Below, piece by piece: positions 42,804 to 53,018 of a DNA stretch of 64,000 bases (positions are counted from its first letter, which is position 1; every line of letters begins with the position of its first letter). This DNA is from JBFLVU01 sp964589625 (GTDB lineage Bacteria > Acidobacteriota > UBA4820 > DSQY01). The position numbers and the translations under genes were made by a program. A model generated the notes under the pieces. That model searched no databases, had not been told where the DNA came from, and saw only the letters and a list, made by a program, of their open reading frames with translations. The stretch covers positions 69,752-133,751 of the forward strand of contig CAZPSH010000006.1 of NCBI GenBank assembly GCA_964589625.1, read 5' to 3'.

Positions 42804-43892
42804 ATGGACCAGTCCGGCGGGGGCGGCGTCCGCGAGAAGGCGCGCGGGCGTGGGGGGGTGCTTTTTTCGTGGTGGGCGCGAAGGCCCTGGGGAAAGCGGA
42901 CGCCCCACTTCCTGGACCTCTCCGCGGGGCAGGAGCCGGAGCCCGTGGAGAAGCCCGGGTGCCGGGAGCGGATAAAGGACGCCGCTCCGGGATGCCGGGG
43001 GTGCCTCGTCAAACTCCTCGTGGCTCTCGTCCTGCTCCAGGTCCTCTTCCAATGGCAGCGCCGGTGCCCGCCCGTCCGCGGCGAGGTGGTGGAGCACGGC
43101 ACCGGCCGCCCCGTGGCGGGGGCCATCGTCCACCGCGAAATGATGGGCTACAGCCGAAACTTTCTGCAGTACATCGGAGGGGGTTCCACCTCCCCTCTCC
43201 TGCCGTGGAAGCCCCGGACCACCGATTCGGCCGGCGCCTTCCGCTTTCCCACCGCATGGACGGCTCTGGCCGCCGATCCCCTCATGCTCCTCTACGGCCC
43301 CCCGCTCCGCACGGGGATCTCCATCCTCGTCTACAGCCCGGACCACATCCCCGTCGTCTCGTACCTGGATGGCTTCGATCCGAGCGTGCACGAGGGTCGA
43401 TCCCGGAGCGGCTTCGCGTTCCACCTGGAGCGAAAAGGCACCTTCTGGCTGGGCTACCGCTACCGCATCGAGATGGAGCGGGCCGAGACCCAGGAGCAGT
43501 GGGAGGCCAAGTGCGCCGCCACCCTCTCCTTGAGCGGCCGGTACGCTCCCCGCGAAATCGCCGATGAGTGGGTCTTCCAGGACCTCACCCGCTACCTCGA
43601 ACGTTGGCCCCAGGGGGAAAAGGCGGGGGAGTATGGCCTTTTTTTGATCCGTATGGCTTTCGCTGAGATTGGAAGATTCGAAACGGCCCGGGAACCGATC
43701 TCAAGGGAGAATCTGGAAGCCGCGAAGGAAAGAGTGCGAACCATCCTGGCAATTGCCGAGACGATCTCCAGCGATCAACTTGCCTTCAATCCTGCAGCAA
43801 AAGAAAACTGGCCCTCAGACCTCCAGATAATCCGATCAAGCTTTAATGAAATGCAATCACGCATTTCTGAAAAGGGGGAGATCGAGCCGTGA
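42804..43892 (+). CDS. unrecognised membrane-anchored protein with carboxypeptidase-regulatory-like domain, cassette gene 1
   Basis: A 362-residue protein. A basic N-terminal part precedes one membrane helix (CLVKLLVALVLLQVLFQW, about residues 66-83); then VRGEVVEHGTGRPVAGAIV looks like the first strands of a carboxypeptidase-regulatory-like beta-sandwich. The C-terminal third (from about 43620) is clearly richer in A/T and K/E/N codons than the neighbourhood. It lies between the 22-bp inverted repeats with a GGGGGAAG site before the ATG. Function unknown. Confidence 0.7.
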   Translation: MDQSGGGGVREKARGRGGVLFSWWARRPWGKRTPHFLDLSAGQEPEPVEKPGCRERIKDAAPGCRGCLVKLLVALVLLQVLFQWQRRCPPVRGEVVEHGTGRPVAGAIVHREMMGYSRNFLQYIGGGSTSPLLPWKPRTTDSAGAFRFPTAWTALAADPLMLLYGPPLRTGISILVYSPDHIPVVSYLDGFDPSVHEGRSRSGFAFHLERKGTFWLGYRYRIEMERAETQEQWEAKCAATLSLSGRYAPREIADEWVFQDLTRYLERWPQGEKAGEYGLFLIRMAFAEIGRFETAREPISRENLEAAKERVRTILAIAETISSDQLAFNPAAKENWPSDLQIIRSSFNEMQSRISEKGEIEP

Positions 43893-44239
43893 ATCGCTGC
43901 ACTTTTTTGACCTGCGCCCTGCTCACCATTTCGTCCACATTGATGGCCTACGAAGACAAGAGCCATCAGGCGCTTACCGCACAGGCAATGGAGATTGCGA
44001 GAAGTCGTGGGGCTGGACCTGATCTCATCAAGCTTTCAGACCAGATCATCGCCGGGGCGGGACGGCACGACGGCTTGTGGTGGTGCGAGTGGCTGGGCGC
44101 CGACACCGGCGGAGAAGACTACACGAAGTACCGTATCGAGGGCGACTGCAAGGTGAGGGTTCGCCGAATGGGAGGTCGGAGGGGCGTCAAAGAGCCTTTC
44201 AGCCAGGTCGGGAGCGACAGGCTAACACTAAAGACCTGA
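43889..44239 (+). CDS. unrecognised exported protein, probably truncated, cassette gene 2
   Basis: 116 residues from GTG at 43889, overlapping the previous stop (GTGA). A signal peptide (FLTCALLTISSTLMA) is followed by YEDKSHQALTAQAMEIA and DTGGEDYTKYRIEGDCKVR, which look like the beginning of a larger secreted enzyme, possibly of the zinc phospholipase C kind. The last 30 residues are low-quality sequence and the stop lies in the right 22-bp repeat, so the gene looks cut off. A/T content is above the local average. Confidence 0.55.
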   Translation: MNRCTFLTCALLTISSTLMAYEDKSHQALTAQAMEIARSRGAGPDLIKLSDQIIAGAGRHDGLWWCEWLGADTGGEDYTKYRIEGDCKVRVRRMGGRRGVKEPFSQVGSDRLTLKT

Positions 44240-44243
44240 CCCC
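44222..44243 (-). repeat. right copy of the perfect 22-bp inverted repeat
   Basis: Exact reverse complement of 42502-42523 (reads CTAACACTAAAGACCTGACC on the plus strand, then CC). The two enclose 1,698 bases and both provide stop codons to the genes running into them. Confidence 0.9.
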
Positions 44244-44339
44244 TTTTTCACTTTCTCCCCTGCCGGTGGCTTAGATTCTTCTCCGTTCGCATCGGCGTTT
44301 CAAGCCTCCTGCGAATCCTCCCCCGCGGGGATTGTCCTC

Positions 44340-44397
44340 GTAGTGGCCGATGCTCGCATCGGCCGAGAGGCCGGCTCTTGCAAGCAAGAGCCGCTAC
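44340..44397 (+). repeat. 58-bp palindromic intergenic repeat (REP/BIME-like)
   Basis: Bounded by GTAGTGGC and GCCGCTAC, with internal hairpins CCGATGC/GCATCGG and GGCTCTTG-CAAG-CAAGAGCC. A diverged copy in opposite orientation lies at 42622-42676. Confidence 0.75.
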
Positions 44398-44497
44398 AGT
44401 GGAGACCTTCGAAAGGGAGGGCACGGAGGCCCTCCCCTACAAGGAAAGGAGACCTCTGGGGGGAGGAGATCGGCGTCTGGCGACGGCTCAAAGAAAG

Positions 44498-44532
44498 GCG
44501 AGACGAGAGACGTCAGACGTGAAACGAGGCAG
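44498..44532 (+). repeat. GACGAGA-type simple repeat, copy 1
   Basis: GCGAGACGAGAGACGTCAGA followed by CGTGAAACGAGGCAGC, just past the nadE stop. A similar stretch follows groEL at 48409-48466. Confidence 0.6.
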
Positions 44533-44587
44533 CAAAACCCTTGGGGCGGAGTTGCGCTTTTGCCGACCGACCGGAGGGAGGGAGGCG

Positions 44588-45421
44588 CTACCTTCCCCAG
44601 TCGCGGGGGTAGCGGAAGTCGATGCCGATGGTGCGGTGGGAGAGCTTGCAGATGACGGGCAGGCGCCGCTTGAACTGGCTGGCCTCGATCATGCGGAGCA
44701 CCTTGGCGACGCGGTCGAGGGGGACGCCCGCGGCGGAGGCCGTCTCCTCCATGGTGCAGCGCTCGTCCACGAGGAGGTAGAGGATGGCGTCGGCTTCGGC
44801 GTAGGTCAGGCCCATCTCGGCCTCGTCGGTCTGGCCCTTCCACAGGTCCGCCGAGGGCGCCTTGGTCACCACCGGGCCCGGCAGGCCGAGGTGGCGCGCC
44901 AACTGCCACACCTGGGTCTTGTACAGGTCCCCGATGGGGTTGAGGGAGGAGGCCATGTCCCCGTACCAGGTCCCGTAGCCCAGGAGGAGCTCGGTCTTGT
45001 TGGAGGTCCCCAGCACGAGGGCCCGCTCGCGGGCCGACAGGTCGAAGAGGACGGCCATGCGCGTCCGGGCCATGTGGTTTCCGCGCCGCAGGGGCGTGGC
45101 CTCGTCCCGGCCCTCGAAGTAGGCGTCCACCATGGGGGTGATGTCCACCCGCTCGGAGGGCACGCCGAGGAGCGAGAGGACCGAGTCGGCGTCCTGCTCG
45201 GAGCGGGGGTCGCTGGTCCGGTAGGGCATCTTGACGGCGAGGACGGCCTCGGGACCCAGGGCGCGCACCGCCAGGGCGCAGGAGAGGGCCGAATCCACCC
45301 CCCCCGACAGCCCCACGACGAAGCGCCGGAAGCCGCTCTTTCGAAGCTCCTCGCCGAGGAAGCGCTGGGTGATGGAGAGGGCGAGGTCCGCCTGGACGGG
45401 GGGGGGAAGGGTCCGGGTCAT
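44588..45421 (-). CDS. nadE: NAD+ synthetase (ammonia-type domain)
   Basis: A 277-residue N-type ATP pyrophosphatase that amidates deamido-NAD. The PP-loop VVGLSGGVDSALSCALAV lies near residues 35-52, with GTSNKTELLLGYGTWYGDMASSLNPIGDLYKTQV and the C-terminal KLSHRTIGIDFRYPRDW. Many bacteria fuse a nitrilase glutaminase domain to it; here a nitrilase gene sits directly upstream with an ATGA overlap, so the two probably form a split glutamine-dependent enzyme. Confidence 0.94.
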   Translation of the reverse strand: MTRTLPPPVQADLALSITQRFLGEELRKSGFRRFVVGLSGGVDSALSCALAVRALGPEAVLAVKMPYRTSDPRSEQDADSVLSLLGVPSERVDITPMVDAYFEGRDEATPLRRGNHMARTRMAVLFDLSARERALVLGTSNKTELLLGYGTWYGDMASSLNPIGDLYKTQVWQLARHLGLPGPVVTKAPSADLWKGQTDEAEMGLTYAEADAILYLLVDERCTMEETASAAGVPLDRVAKVLRMIEASQFKRRLPVICKLSHRTIGIDFRYPRDWGR

Positions 45422-46299
45422 GGGCCGCTCCGCTTGGGGGCGCCGGTCCGGCTCGCCAGCCGTTCGAGGTGCCTCAGGACGAGGTCGGGCTTCTCGTCCC
45501 GCAAGAGGGGCGTCAGGGTGCGCGCCCGCCGCACCCGGCCCAGGTCCAGGTCGGCCCGGTAGACGGCCTCCCGGTTCTCGTCGCCGTCCAGGAGCAGTTC
45601 GCCGAAGGGATCCGAGACGTAGGAGCCCCCGGCGAAGGCCAGGCCGTCCTCGTATCCCACCCGGTTCACGTAGACCCAGTGCGTCGTGAGGAACTGGCTC
45701 AGGGTCTGGCCCACCCGCTCCCAGGTCCGCACCGAGGCGGCCTCGCTCCCGCCCACGGCCAGGCCCCGCCCGGGGCTTCCCGCCGTCACGAGCAGGGTGT
45801 GGGCCCCCTGGAGGGCCAGGAGGTAGGGCGCCGAGAGGTGCCAGGCGTCCTCGCAGACGAGCAGGCCCATGCGGCCGAAGCGGGTCTCGAAGGCCTCGAA
45901 GGCCGCCCCGGGGGCGAAATACCGGCCCTCGTCGAACATGCCGTAGGTCGGCAGGTAGACCTTGCGGTGGGCGTGGAGGATCCGGCCCCCCGAGAGGTAG
46001 AGGGCGGTGTTGTGGAAGAGGAACTGTGGGCTCTGCTCCACGAGGCCCACCACCACGTCCCGCTCCCGGCTCGCCTCCACCAGGGGCTTCAGGAATCCCC
46101 CTTCGGCCACGGGGAGGGCCACCTCGGCCACGAGGTCCTGGAGAAGGTACCCCGTGAGGGAGAGCTCGGGGAAGACGACGAGGTCGGCCTCGCGCGCCTC
46201 GGGGGTCTGGAGCCATTCCAGGTGGCGCTCCAGGTTGGACCGCAGGAGCCCGAGGGCGGGGGCCATCTGGACCAGGGCGCAACGGACCGAAGGTTCCAC
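45418..46299 (-). CDS. nitrilase-superfamily amidohydrolase, probable glutaminase partner of NadE
   Basis: A 293-residue carbon-nitrogen hydrolase with the Glu-Lys-Cys triad: FPELSLTGY, HRKVYLPTYGMFDE and LLVCEDAWH. The sequence style (VYLPTYGMFDEGRYF, VNRVGYEDGLAFAGGSYV) is that of the glutaminase domain of glutamine-dependent NAD synthetases. It would deliver ammonia to NadE encoded downstream. The GTG at 46299 follows GAGGAGGAAG; a longer frame to 46395 lacks such a site. Confidence 0.87.
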   Translation of the reverse strand: MEPSVRCALVQMAPALGLLRSNLERHLEWLQTPEAREADLVVFPELSLTGYLLQDLVAEVALPVAEGGFLKPLVEASRERDVVVGLVEQSPQFLFHNTALYLSGGRILHAHRKVYLPTYGMFDEGRYFAPGAAFEAFETRFGRMGLLVCEDAWHLSAPYLLALQGAHTLLVTAGSPGRGLAVGGSEAASVRTWERVGQTLSQFLTTHWVYVNRVGYEDGLAFAGGSYVSDPFGELLLDGDENREAVYRADLDLGRVRRARTLTPLLRDEKPDLVLRHLERLASRTGAPKRSGP

Positions 46300-46388
46300 G
46301 GCTTCCTCCTCGCCGAGTATACGAAAGGGACGTCCCGAGGGCAACCGGAGGGAGCGCAACCCTCTCTCCAGCAAGAGGCTAAGGATAC

Positions 46389-46417
46389 TTGACAAGGTCC
46401 TAGTCAGATTATATAAT
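46389..46417 (+). promoter_or_regulatory. consensus sigma-70 promoter of groESL
   Basis: Perfect -35 TTGACA (46389-46394), 17-base spacer, perfect -10 TATAAT (46412-46417). The strongest promoter in the window. Confidence 0.9.
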
Positions 46418-46443
46418 TAGCAATCTGAGGCGAATGTTGCTAA
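46417..46443 (+). promoter_or_regulatory. diverged CIRCE operator (HrcA site) upstream of groES
   Basis: TTAGCAATC, nine bases, TGTTGCTAA: the 9-9-9 layout of CIRCE with eight of nine and six of nine consensus matches. It touches the -10 and covers the transcription start, fitting HrcA-type repression. Confidence 0.65.
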
Positions 46444-46473
46444 ACCCACTCTGACGACTGAGGAGGCATTGCC

Positions 46474-46761
46474 ATGAAGGTGAAACCGCTGCACGACCGG
46501 GTTCTGATCAGGCGCCTGGAAGCCAAGGAGATGGTCCGCGGGGGCATCATCATCCCCGACACGGCCAAAGAGAAGCCCATGGAAGGCGAGGTCATCTCCG
46601 CCGGCCCCGGCCGCCTGGACGACCAGGGCAAGCGCATGCCCATGTCCGTGAAGGCCGGCGACAAGGTCCTGGTGGGCAAGTACGCCGGAACCGAGATCAA
46701 GATCGACGACGTGGAACACGTGGTCGTCCGCGAGGACGAGGTCCTGGGCATCGTGGAATAA
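46474..46761 (+). CDS. groES: co-chaperonin GroES
   Basis: A 95-residue lid of the GroEL cage. KPLHDRVLIRRLEAKE at the start, the mobile loop RGGIIIPDTAKEKPMEG, and the closing strand VVVREDEVLGIVE are canonical. GAGGAGG precedes the ATG. Expression is likely heat-inducible through the CIRCE-like site ahead of it. Confidence 0.97.
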   Translation: MKVKPLHDRVLIRRLEAKEMVRGGIIIPDTAKEKPMEGEVISAGPGRLDDQGKRMPMSVKAGDKVLVGKYAGTEIKIDDVEHVVVREDEVLGIVE

Positions 46762-46785
46762 GAGTCGAGAGACGGAGGCAGTACC

Positions 46786-48408
<1,623 letters not shown>

Positions 48409-48466
48409 GAGACCGATAGACGAGAGACGAGAGACGCGAGACGGGGGACGAGAGAAGCGAAACAGC
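48409..48466 (+). repeat. GACGAGA-type simple repeat, copy 2
   Basis: Starts at the groEL stop and contains AGACGAGAGACGAGAGACGC followed by GAGACGGGGGACGAG and GCGAAACAGC. It resembles the stretch past nadE (44498-44532). Confidence 0.6.
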
Positions 48467-48500
48467 GTCCCCTCTCGATGAATCCGGTTTCCAAATAGAA

Positions 48501-48522
48501 GGGGCGGGCTTCGGCCCGCCCC
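48501..48522 (+). terminator. terminator after groEL
   Basis: GGGGCGGGC, TTCG loop, GCCCGCCCC: a 9-bp stem followed by GATCTTGTTT. It also lies at the end of the convergent gene on the minus strand. Confidence 0.8.
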
Positions 48523-48531
48523 GATCTTGTT

Positions 48532-50934
48532 TCAGCAGCACCCGAGGGCGCCGGGGGTGGGCCACACGAGGAGGTGACCCTCGGGATCCCACAGTCGCAC
48601 CCAACCCAGGGACACGGCCCTCTCCTCTCCGGCCAGGCACGACCGGGCCTCCACCCGTGCAAAACCGTTGCGGATCTGCCGAATACTCAGCGACCACGGC
48701 GCCTCACTGCCCGGGGGGGACCAGGACGGGTCGAGGAGGGTCCACGGAGACCGAGGACTCGGCCCCGCATAGGCCCGCAGGAAGGGTTCCCGGAGCAAGG
48801 TGAGAAGGTCCGCGGCCCCCTCCCAACGGGTCAGGTCGGACGGCGAGTCGAGGTCGTACCCCGTCAAATGAAGCTTCGAGTAGGCGGAAGGCTCGATCGC
48901 AAGCCATCCTTTCTCCCCCGTCTTCACGTTCAGAGCGACCTGAACCCAATCACCCTCTCGGCCGTACGCGGGAAAGGACAGCGTCACCTCTTGGAGATCC
49001 GTCGGCCGGAGAAAGACGTCCCGGTCGATCTCGACGTCGAGGGGAACGAAGCTCTCCACCCAACGGTCCTGAGGAACAAAACCCTCCCCTGTCTTCCCAT
49101 GCGCAGGAATGCCGAAGTCCTCGACAGAACGAAGGATCTGCAGGGCTTCCCGTGCGGTGGAAGCGCGACGGCCCTGGGGGAGAGCCACGCGGACATTCAG
49201 CCGGCCAATGGCTTTCCTCCAGAGGTCTGGTGCCAAGTCCTCCAGCGCATGGTCGCCCAATCGCCGGGCTTCGGACTGAAAGAGAGACTTCCACTCCGAC
49301 GGGTCCTCGCACGGGGGATCGGAGGTTCCTGCATCGAAGGGAGGCGGTGCCGGCCTTCGGATTCCGGGTTTCCGCTGCGGCACCGCCTCCTCCGAAACAT
49401 CTATCCACGAGGCCGTGCCCACAACCGACCTTCGGAATTCCCGCAAACTGGCCGAGGGGCGGAAAAGGGAGGTACTTGAGTTGTTTGCTTCGGAGGATTC
49501 GATGACCATCCATGGCCAATCGGCAACGGCCGCGAGCCAGTACCAACCTGGTTCCAAGTCGCCGGGCAGCCGGACCTGCCCCCGGGAGACCCGACTCTCC
49601 TCCCCCGGCTGGAGCGGAGGCACGTTCCGAATTCCGACGAGCCTCCACGGCGCCTCGGGGGACCACGAGAAACGTCGAACCAAGCAAGCGGTCTGGGTGC
49701 CCGAAGCACGACGGCTCCCTTCGTTCCACGTGGTTTCCTGGATCTCCAGGACTTTGCCGGGGCCGAGAAGCGCCCGATCGGGAACCATGTCGCATCTCAA
49801 GTCCACCCCACCCCACCAGCGGAAACGGAGGGTCAACTCGTTCTGCCGAGGAAAGCAGGAACCGCCCCCCTCGGGAGGAAGGGCGCGCAAGATCGTCCGT
49901 GTTTCGCCTGGGCCGGGGGCTCCAAAGAGGACCGTCCAGAGGCCATCGCCACGGGAGGGAATGTTGTCCTTCCTCCCGGCAAGAGGGCCGGTCAGATACT
50001 CGATCTCGATCCCTCCACTGGGAAGAGGGGTATTCATCGCCACGTCTCGAAGCTGAACCGTCACGATGTGGCTGCGATCCACTGGCAAGATTTCCACGGA
50101 CCCGGAGACAGAAAACACGGGTTCGCATGGCCCGGGGCGCTTGGGCGTTAGGTACGTCCCGTTGAGGTTCGCCCAATCGCAGAGCTCCCCTCGCGATCCG
50201 TTGATCCGGGATTCCTCGGCCTTTTCCACCCATTCGCGCCAGGACGCTTCCCAACCCGCCCAGTCCCCGCGGAGGCCGCACTCCAAGGCCTTCTCCACAC
50301 AGGCCGCCCAGCGACGGGACGCCCCTTCGGTGATCCAGCCCACCGAAACAGCCGCCGACAATTCCTCGAGGAGCGCCCGCGCATGGCCGAAGGTCCCGAG
50401 CGATCCTGAACGGGGGATCAGGGCGAGGACGCCGCGGACGGCTGACCGCCGGATCTCTCGAAGATCGTTTCCGCAGACCGTTCCCCATTCCCTCCATTGC
50501 CTGAAGGCCTCCTCTTCCACCCGGTCTTCCGCCCAAAACTCCAAGAGCACGTCGCCGAGGGCGGGTGGCAGAGAGGAGCGACCGACGAACGAAAGCGAAC
50601 CCGCTGCGGGGAAGGTCGCATCCCACAGCGGCCACCGGACGAAATCGCCGGGAACAGGGTCGGGCCACCCTTCCGGGAAGCAGGGATCTTCCAGAGGAGG
50701 TACGGCCTCAAGGTCCCCCTCCGCCGAAGGGACTCGCAGGCAGGAGAGGCGGCCCTCCACGGGCATCTGAAGGAAGAACGTGTACTCGTAACCGACATCC
50801 TTCTTCGCCACCCGAGCCGAAACCAGTTGTTGAGCCCCCATCGAGCGCTCGAAGCGCGGTGGATCCAGAGCGAACGCTCGTTCGGTCGGAAGCAGGAGGC
50901 AAAGCGCAAGAAACCAAACCCATACCTGCTGCAC
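48532..50934 (-). CDS. large secreted protein with CARDB-like domain, paralogue of the upstream gene
   Basis: About 800 residues from GTG at 50934, which gives a signal peptide (VWVWFLALCLLLPTERAFA). A helical region around residues 140-260 is followed by beta-rich domains; RALLGPGKVLEIQETTWNEG to IESSEANNSS resembles a CARDB adhesion-type domain. The C-terminus (GWVRLWDPEGHLLVW, ending GCC) matches the end of the next protein (GWIPLRDAEGRLTVW), and the N-terminal strands and the VLALIPRSG / VLSLVPQ segments also correspond, so the two are tandem paralogues. Function unknown. Confidence 0.75.
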   Translation of the reverse strand: MQQVWVWFLALCLLLPTERAFALDPPRFERSMGAQQLVSARVAKKDVGYEYTFFLQMPVEGRLSCLRVPSAEGDLEAVPPLEDPCFPEGWPDPVPGDFVRWPLWDATFPAAGSLSFVGRSSLPPALGDVLLEFWAEDRVEEEAFRQWREWGTVCGNDLREIRRSAVRGVLALIPRSGSLGTFGHARALLEELSAAVSVGWITEGASRRWAACVEKALECGLRGDWAGWEASWREWVEKAEESRINGSRGELCDWANLNGTYLTPKRPGPCEPVFSVSGSVEILPVDRSHIVTVQLRDVAMNTPLPSGGIEIEYLTGPLAGRKDNIPSRGDGLWTVLFGAPGPGETRTILRALPPEGGGSCFPRQNELTLRFRWWGGVDLRCDMVPDRALLGPGKVLEIQETTWNEGSRRASGTQTACLVRRFSWSPEAPWRLVGIRNVPPLQPGEESRVSRGQVRLPGDLEPGWYWLAAVADWPWMVIESSEANNSSTSLFRPSASLREFRRSVVGTASWIDVSEEAVPQRKPGIRRPAPPPFDAGTSDPPCEDPSEWKSLFQSEARRLGDHALEDLAPDLWRKAIGRLNVRVALPQGRRASTAREALQILRSVEDFGIPAHGKTGEGFVPQDRWVESFVPLDVEIDRDVFLRPTDLQEVTLSFPAYGREGDWVQVALNVKTGEKGWLAIEPSAYSKLHLTGYDLDSPSDLTRWEGAADLLTLLREPFLRAYAGPSPRSPWTLLDPSWSPPGSEAPWSLSIRQIRNGFARVEARSCLAGEERAVSLGWVRLWDPEGHLLVWPTPGALGCC

Positions 50935-51065
50935 GAAGAGTGCCCTCCCTGAACCGAGGGGAATGTGCGTCCCTTGGCGGTCGACGCCGCAATCCCGGCG
51001 CCGGACACGGATCCGCCCCCTCGGTCCCGCGTTTGGTACCGGAAGGCCCCCAAGCCTTCCGGTCC

Positions 51066-53018
51066 TCAACACAAGAAGGGACAGTCCCAAACCGTCAGGC
51101 GGCCTTCGGCGTCGCGAAGCGGGATCCACCCTAAGGGAATGTAGTCGTCGTATTTCCCTAGGACCCCGATCAGAAGAAAGTCCCTTTCCCTTCCCAAAAG
51201 GTAGATCACCCTGTCTCCCCCCGTCGAGGTCCCACAGGGAAAAAGGACCATCCAGGGTGCCGAGAGGTCCGGCTGCGCATAGATCCGGCGCCACATTCGC
51301 CCCGTGAGGTAGAAAGGGTCGATGGGGTAGACCGAATCATCGTGCTGGGGTTCGTAGGAATGAATCAGATTGGGGTTGCTCTCCCACGACGGCGCTTCCG
51401 ATACCTGGAGGGTGTGGACATCCTCGGGGGGTGCAAGGCTGAGCTGAATCCAGGCTGTGCGTCCCGATTCCGCATTCAGAAGGACCTCGACGCACCCCCC
51501 CTCCCTCCGGAGGATCGGGTAGTACTCCTCGACGGTCTCTTTCTCCGAAAACCGGAAGAAGGGTTTGGCCATCCCTTCCTTCAAGAAATACGTAGGCTCG
51601 TCGTTCTTTTCCACGCAAAGAGGCACGGGGGTGCAGAGGGCACCCTTCCCCCCCTTCCTGGCAAACTCTCTCTCGCAGACCAGAACGATCCTTCCCACCA
51701 TTCGGCGGGCCTCCTCGAAGGTCTCCCCAACCGGCCAAAGGAATTCTCCGTCTCCAGCTGGTTTCAGCGGCACAAGATCCGCCTCGAGTAACGGGACCTT
51801 CCTGGATGCATGGGGGCCAGGGAGAACGGCGAGGCGGAGCTGGGCGGAGGCCCTCTCCGCGAACGAGGAGGGCCCCATTCCGGAGGGCGGACCAGACGGG
51901 AGGGTGGCTACCTGGACCTCGACCGAAGATGCCGGTCGGATCTGGAACTGCACCTTCGATCGTCCGTCGGGCCCCGTTCGGGTCTCCTTCCGATCCAGCA
52001 CGAATCCATCGGAGGGGTCCCGAAGCTTCCAGAGGAGGCCGACGTCCTTACAGGCCTTCCCGTCCATCCAACGCTCGAGGCGGGCCTCGAACCCGGCGAC
52101 TTCACCCTCTTGAAGCTCTGTCTTTTCGGCCGTGAGCCGCAAGTGCAGGGCCTCGGCCTTCGGGAGGGTAGTGCTCAGGGACGAGGCCATGACGGCGATG
52201 AAGCCGCGGGCCTCGGGAGAAACCTCGTCCTCGGGCGACGAGCCGGGGATTCGGCCCATGGCCCGAAGGTGTTCGATCATGAGGTCGGTGCGTCGCGTTT
52301 CCGCCGCCTTCCGGGCCCTTTTCAGAGCCACGAGCAGCCGCGTCAACAGATCGTCGTTGGGAATCCATCCGGCCGAACGCACCTTCCTCAGGTCCTTCTC
52401 GAACCGGTCCCACAGCGCCCACCCTTTCCCATCCGCAACCTGGGGCACCAGAGAGAGAACCCGAACCTCGCCCCGGCGCCGTAGGCTCAGAAACGACTCC
52501 TCCGTCGGAACCTTGCCTCGGTGAAGGGCCTTCTCGAGAAGCGCCTCCCTCTCCGCCTCCGCCGGACGGTGCAACACCACGTGGCCCACCGTAGGCAGGG
52601 CACCGGTCGCGTACGACAAACCGTCTATCTCGCCTCTCGAAGGAAGGGAGTGCCGACTTAACCCGAAGATCACAGCTCGACGGCCCGCCTCCGGATCAAG
52701 AAAGGCGCGGGGCAAGAGGTGGCAGGGGAGTCCGGGCGGCGCCGCCGGGTCGCCGGCGCGGCAGGGGAAGGCGGCCTCGTCGGTCACCAGAAGGAAGTCC
52801 TCGAAGTGAAGGGGGTCCTTTGTGGGGTTGATGAGGGTGTAGGTGTACACCACCCGCCGTCCTTCGAGCGCAAGACGGGCCCTTACGACCGGTGTGTCGG
52901 CGGCCCCCGCAGAGAGCGATCGGAGGAGGATGGTGATCGCAGCGGCGACCCCTCCGAGGGTCCTCCCGCGGATTTCAATCTGCCGGGAGAGCCCTACACG
53001 GCCAGGATTCGTTCTCAT
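51066..53018 (-). CDS. large secreted protein, paralogue of the downstream gene
   Basis: A 650-residue exported protein with a long N-terminal signal (GGVAAAITILLRSLSAGAA). It shares with its neighbour a first beta domain (VVYTYTLINPTKDPLHFEDF), a helical part after VRVLSLVPQVADG, and an SH3-like C-terminal domain ending VWDCPFLC. Several Cys suggest disulfides in the periplasm. It starts inside the stop of the acyl-CoA dehydrogenase gene (ATGA), so it is co-transcribed with it. No family recognised. Confidence 0.75.
   Translation of the reverse strand: MRTNPGRVGLSRQIEIRGRTLGGVAAAITILLRSLSAGAADTPVVRARLALEGRRVVYTYTLINPTKDPLHFEDFLLVTDEAAFPCRAGDPAAPPGLPCHLLPRAFLDPEAGRRAVIFGLSRHSLPSRGEIDGLSYATGALPTVGHVVLHRPAEAEREALLEKALHRGKVPTEESFLSLRRRGEVRVLSLVPQVADGKGWALWDRFEKDLRKVRSAGWIPNDDLLTRLLVALKRARKAAETRRTDLMIEHLRAMGRIPGSSPEDEVSPEARGFIAVMASSLSTTLPKAEALHLRLTAEKTELQEGEVAGFEARLERWMDGKACKDVGLLWKLRDPSDGFVLDRKETRTGPDGRSKVQFQIRPASSVEVQVATLPSGPPSGMGPSSFAERASAQLRLAVLPGPHASRKVPLLEADLVPLKPAGDGEFLWPVGETFEEARRMVGRIVLVCEREFARKGGKGALCTPVPLCVEKNDEPTYFLKEGMAKPFFRFSEKETVEEYYPILRREGGCVEVLLNAESGRTAWIQLSLAPPEDVHTLQVSEAPSWESNPNLIHSYEPQHDDSVYPIDPFYLTGRMWRRIYAQPDLSAPWMVLFPCGTSTGGDRVIYLLGRERDFLLIGVLGKYDDYIPLGWIPLRDAEGRLTVWDCPFLC

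Larger units (their letters stand above)
44240..44587. other. 348-base gene-free stretch with dispersed repeats
   Basis: No gene seen. It holds the end of the 22-bp repeat, a 58-bp palindromic repeat (44340-44397) and a GACGAGA-rich stretch (44498-44532). Confidence 0.7.
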
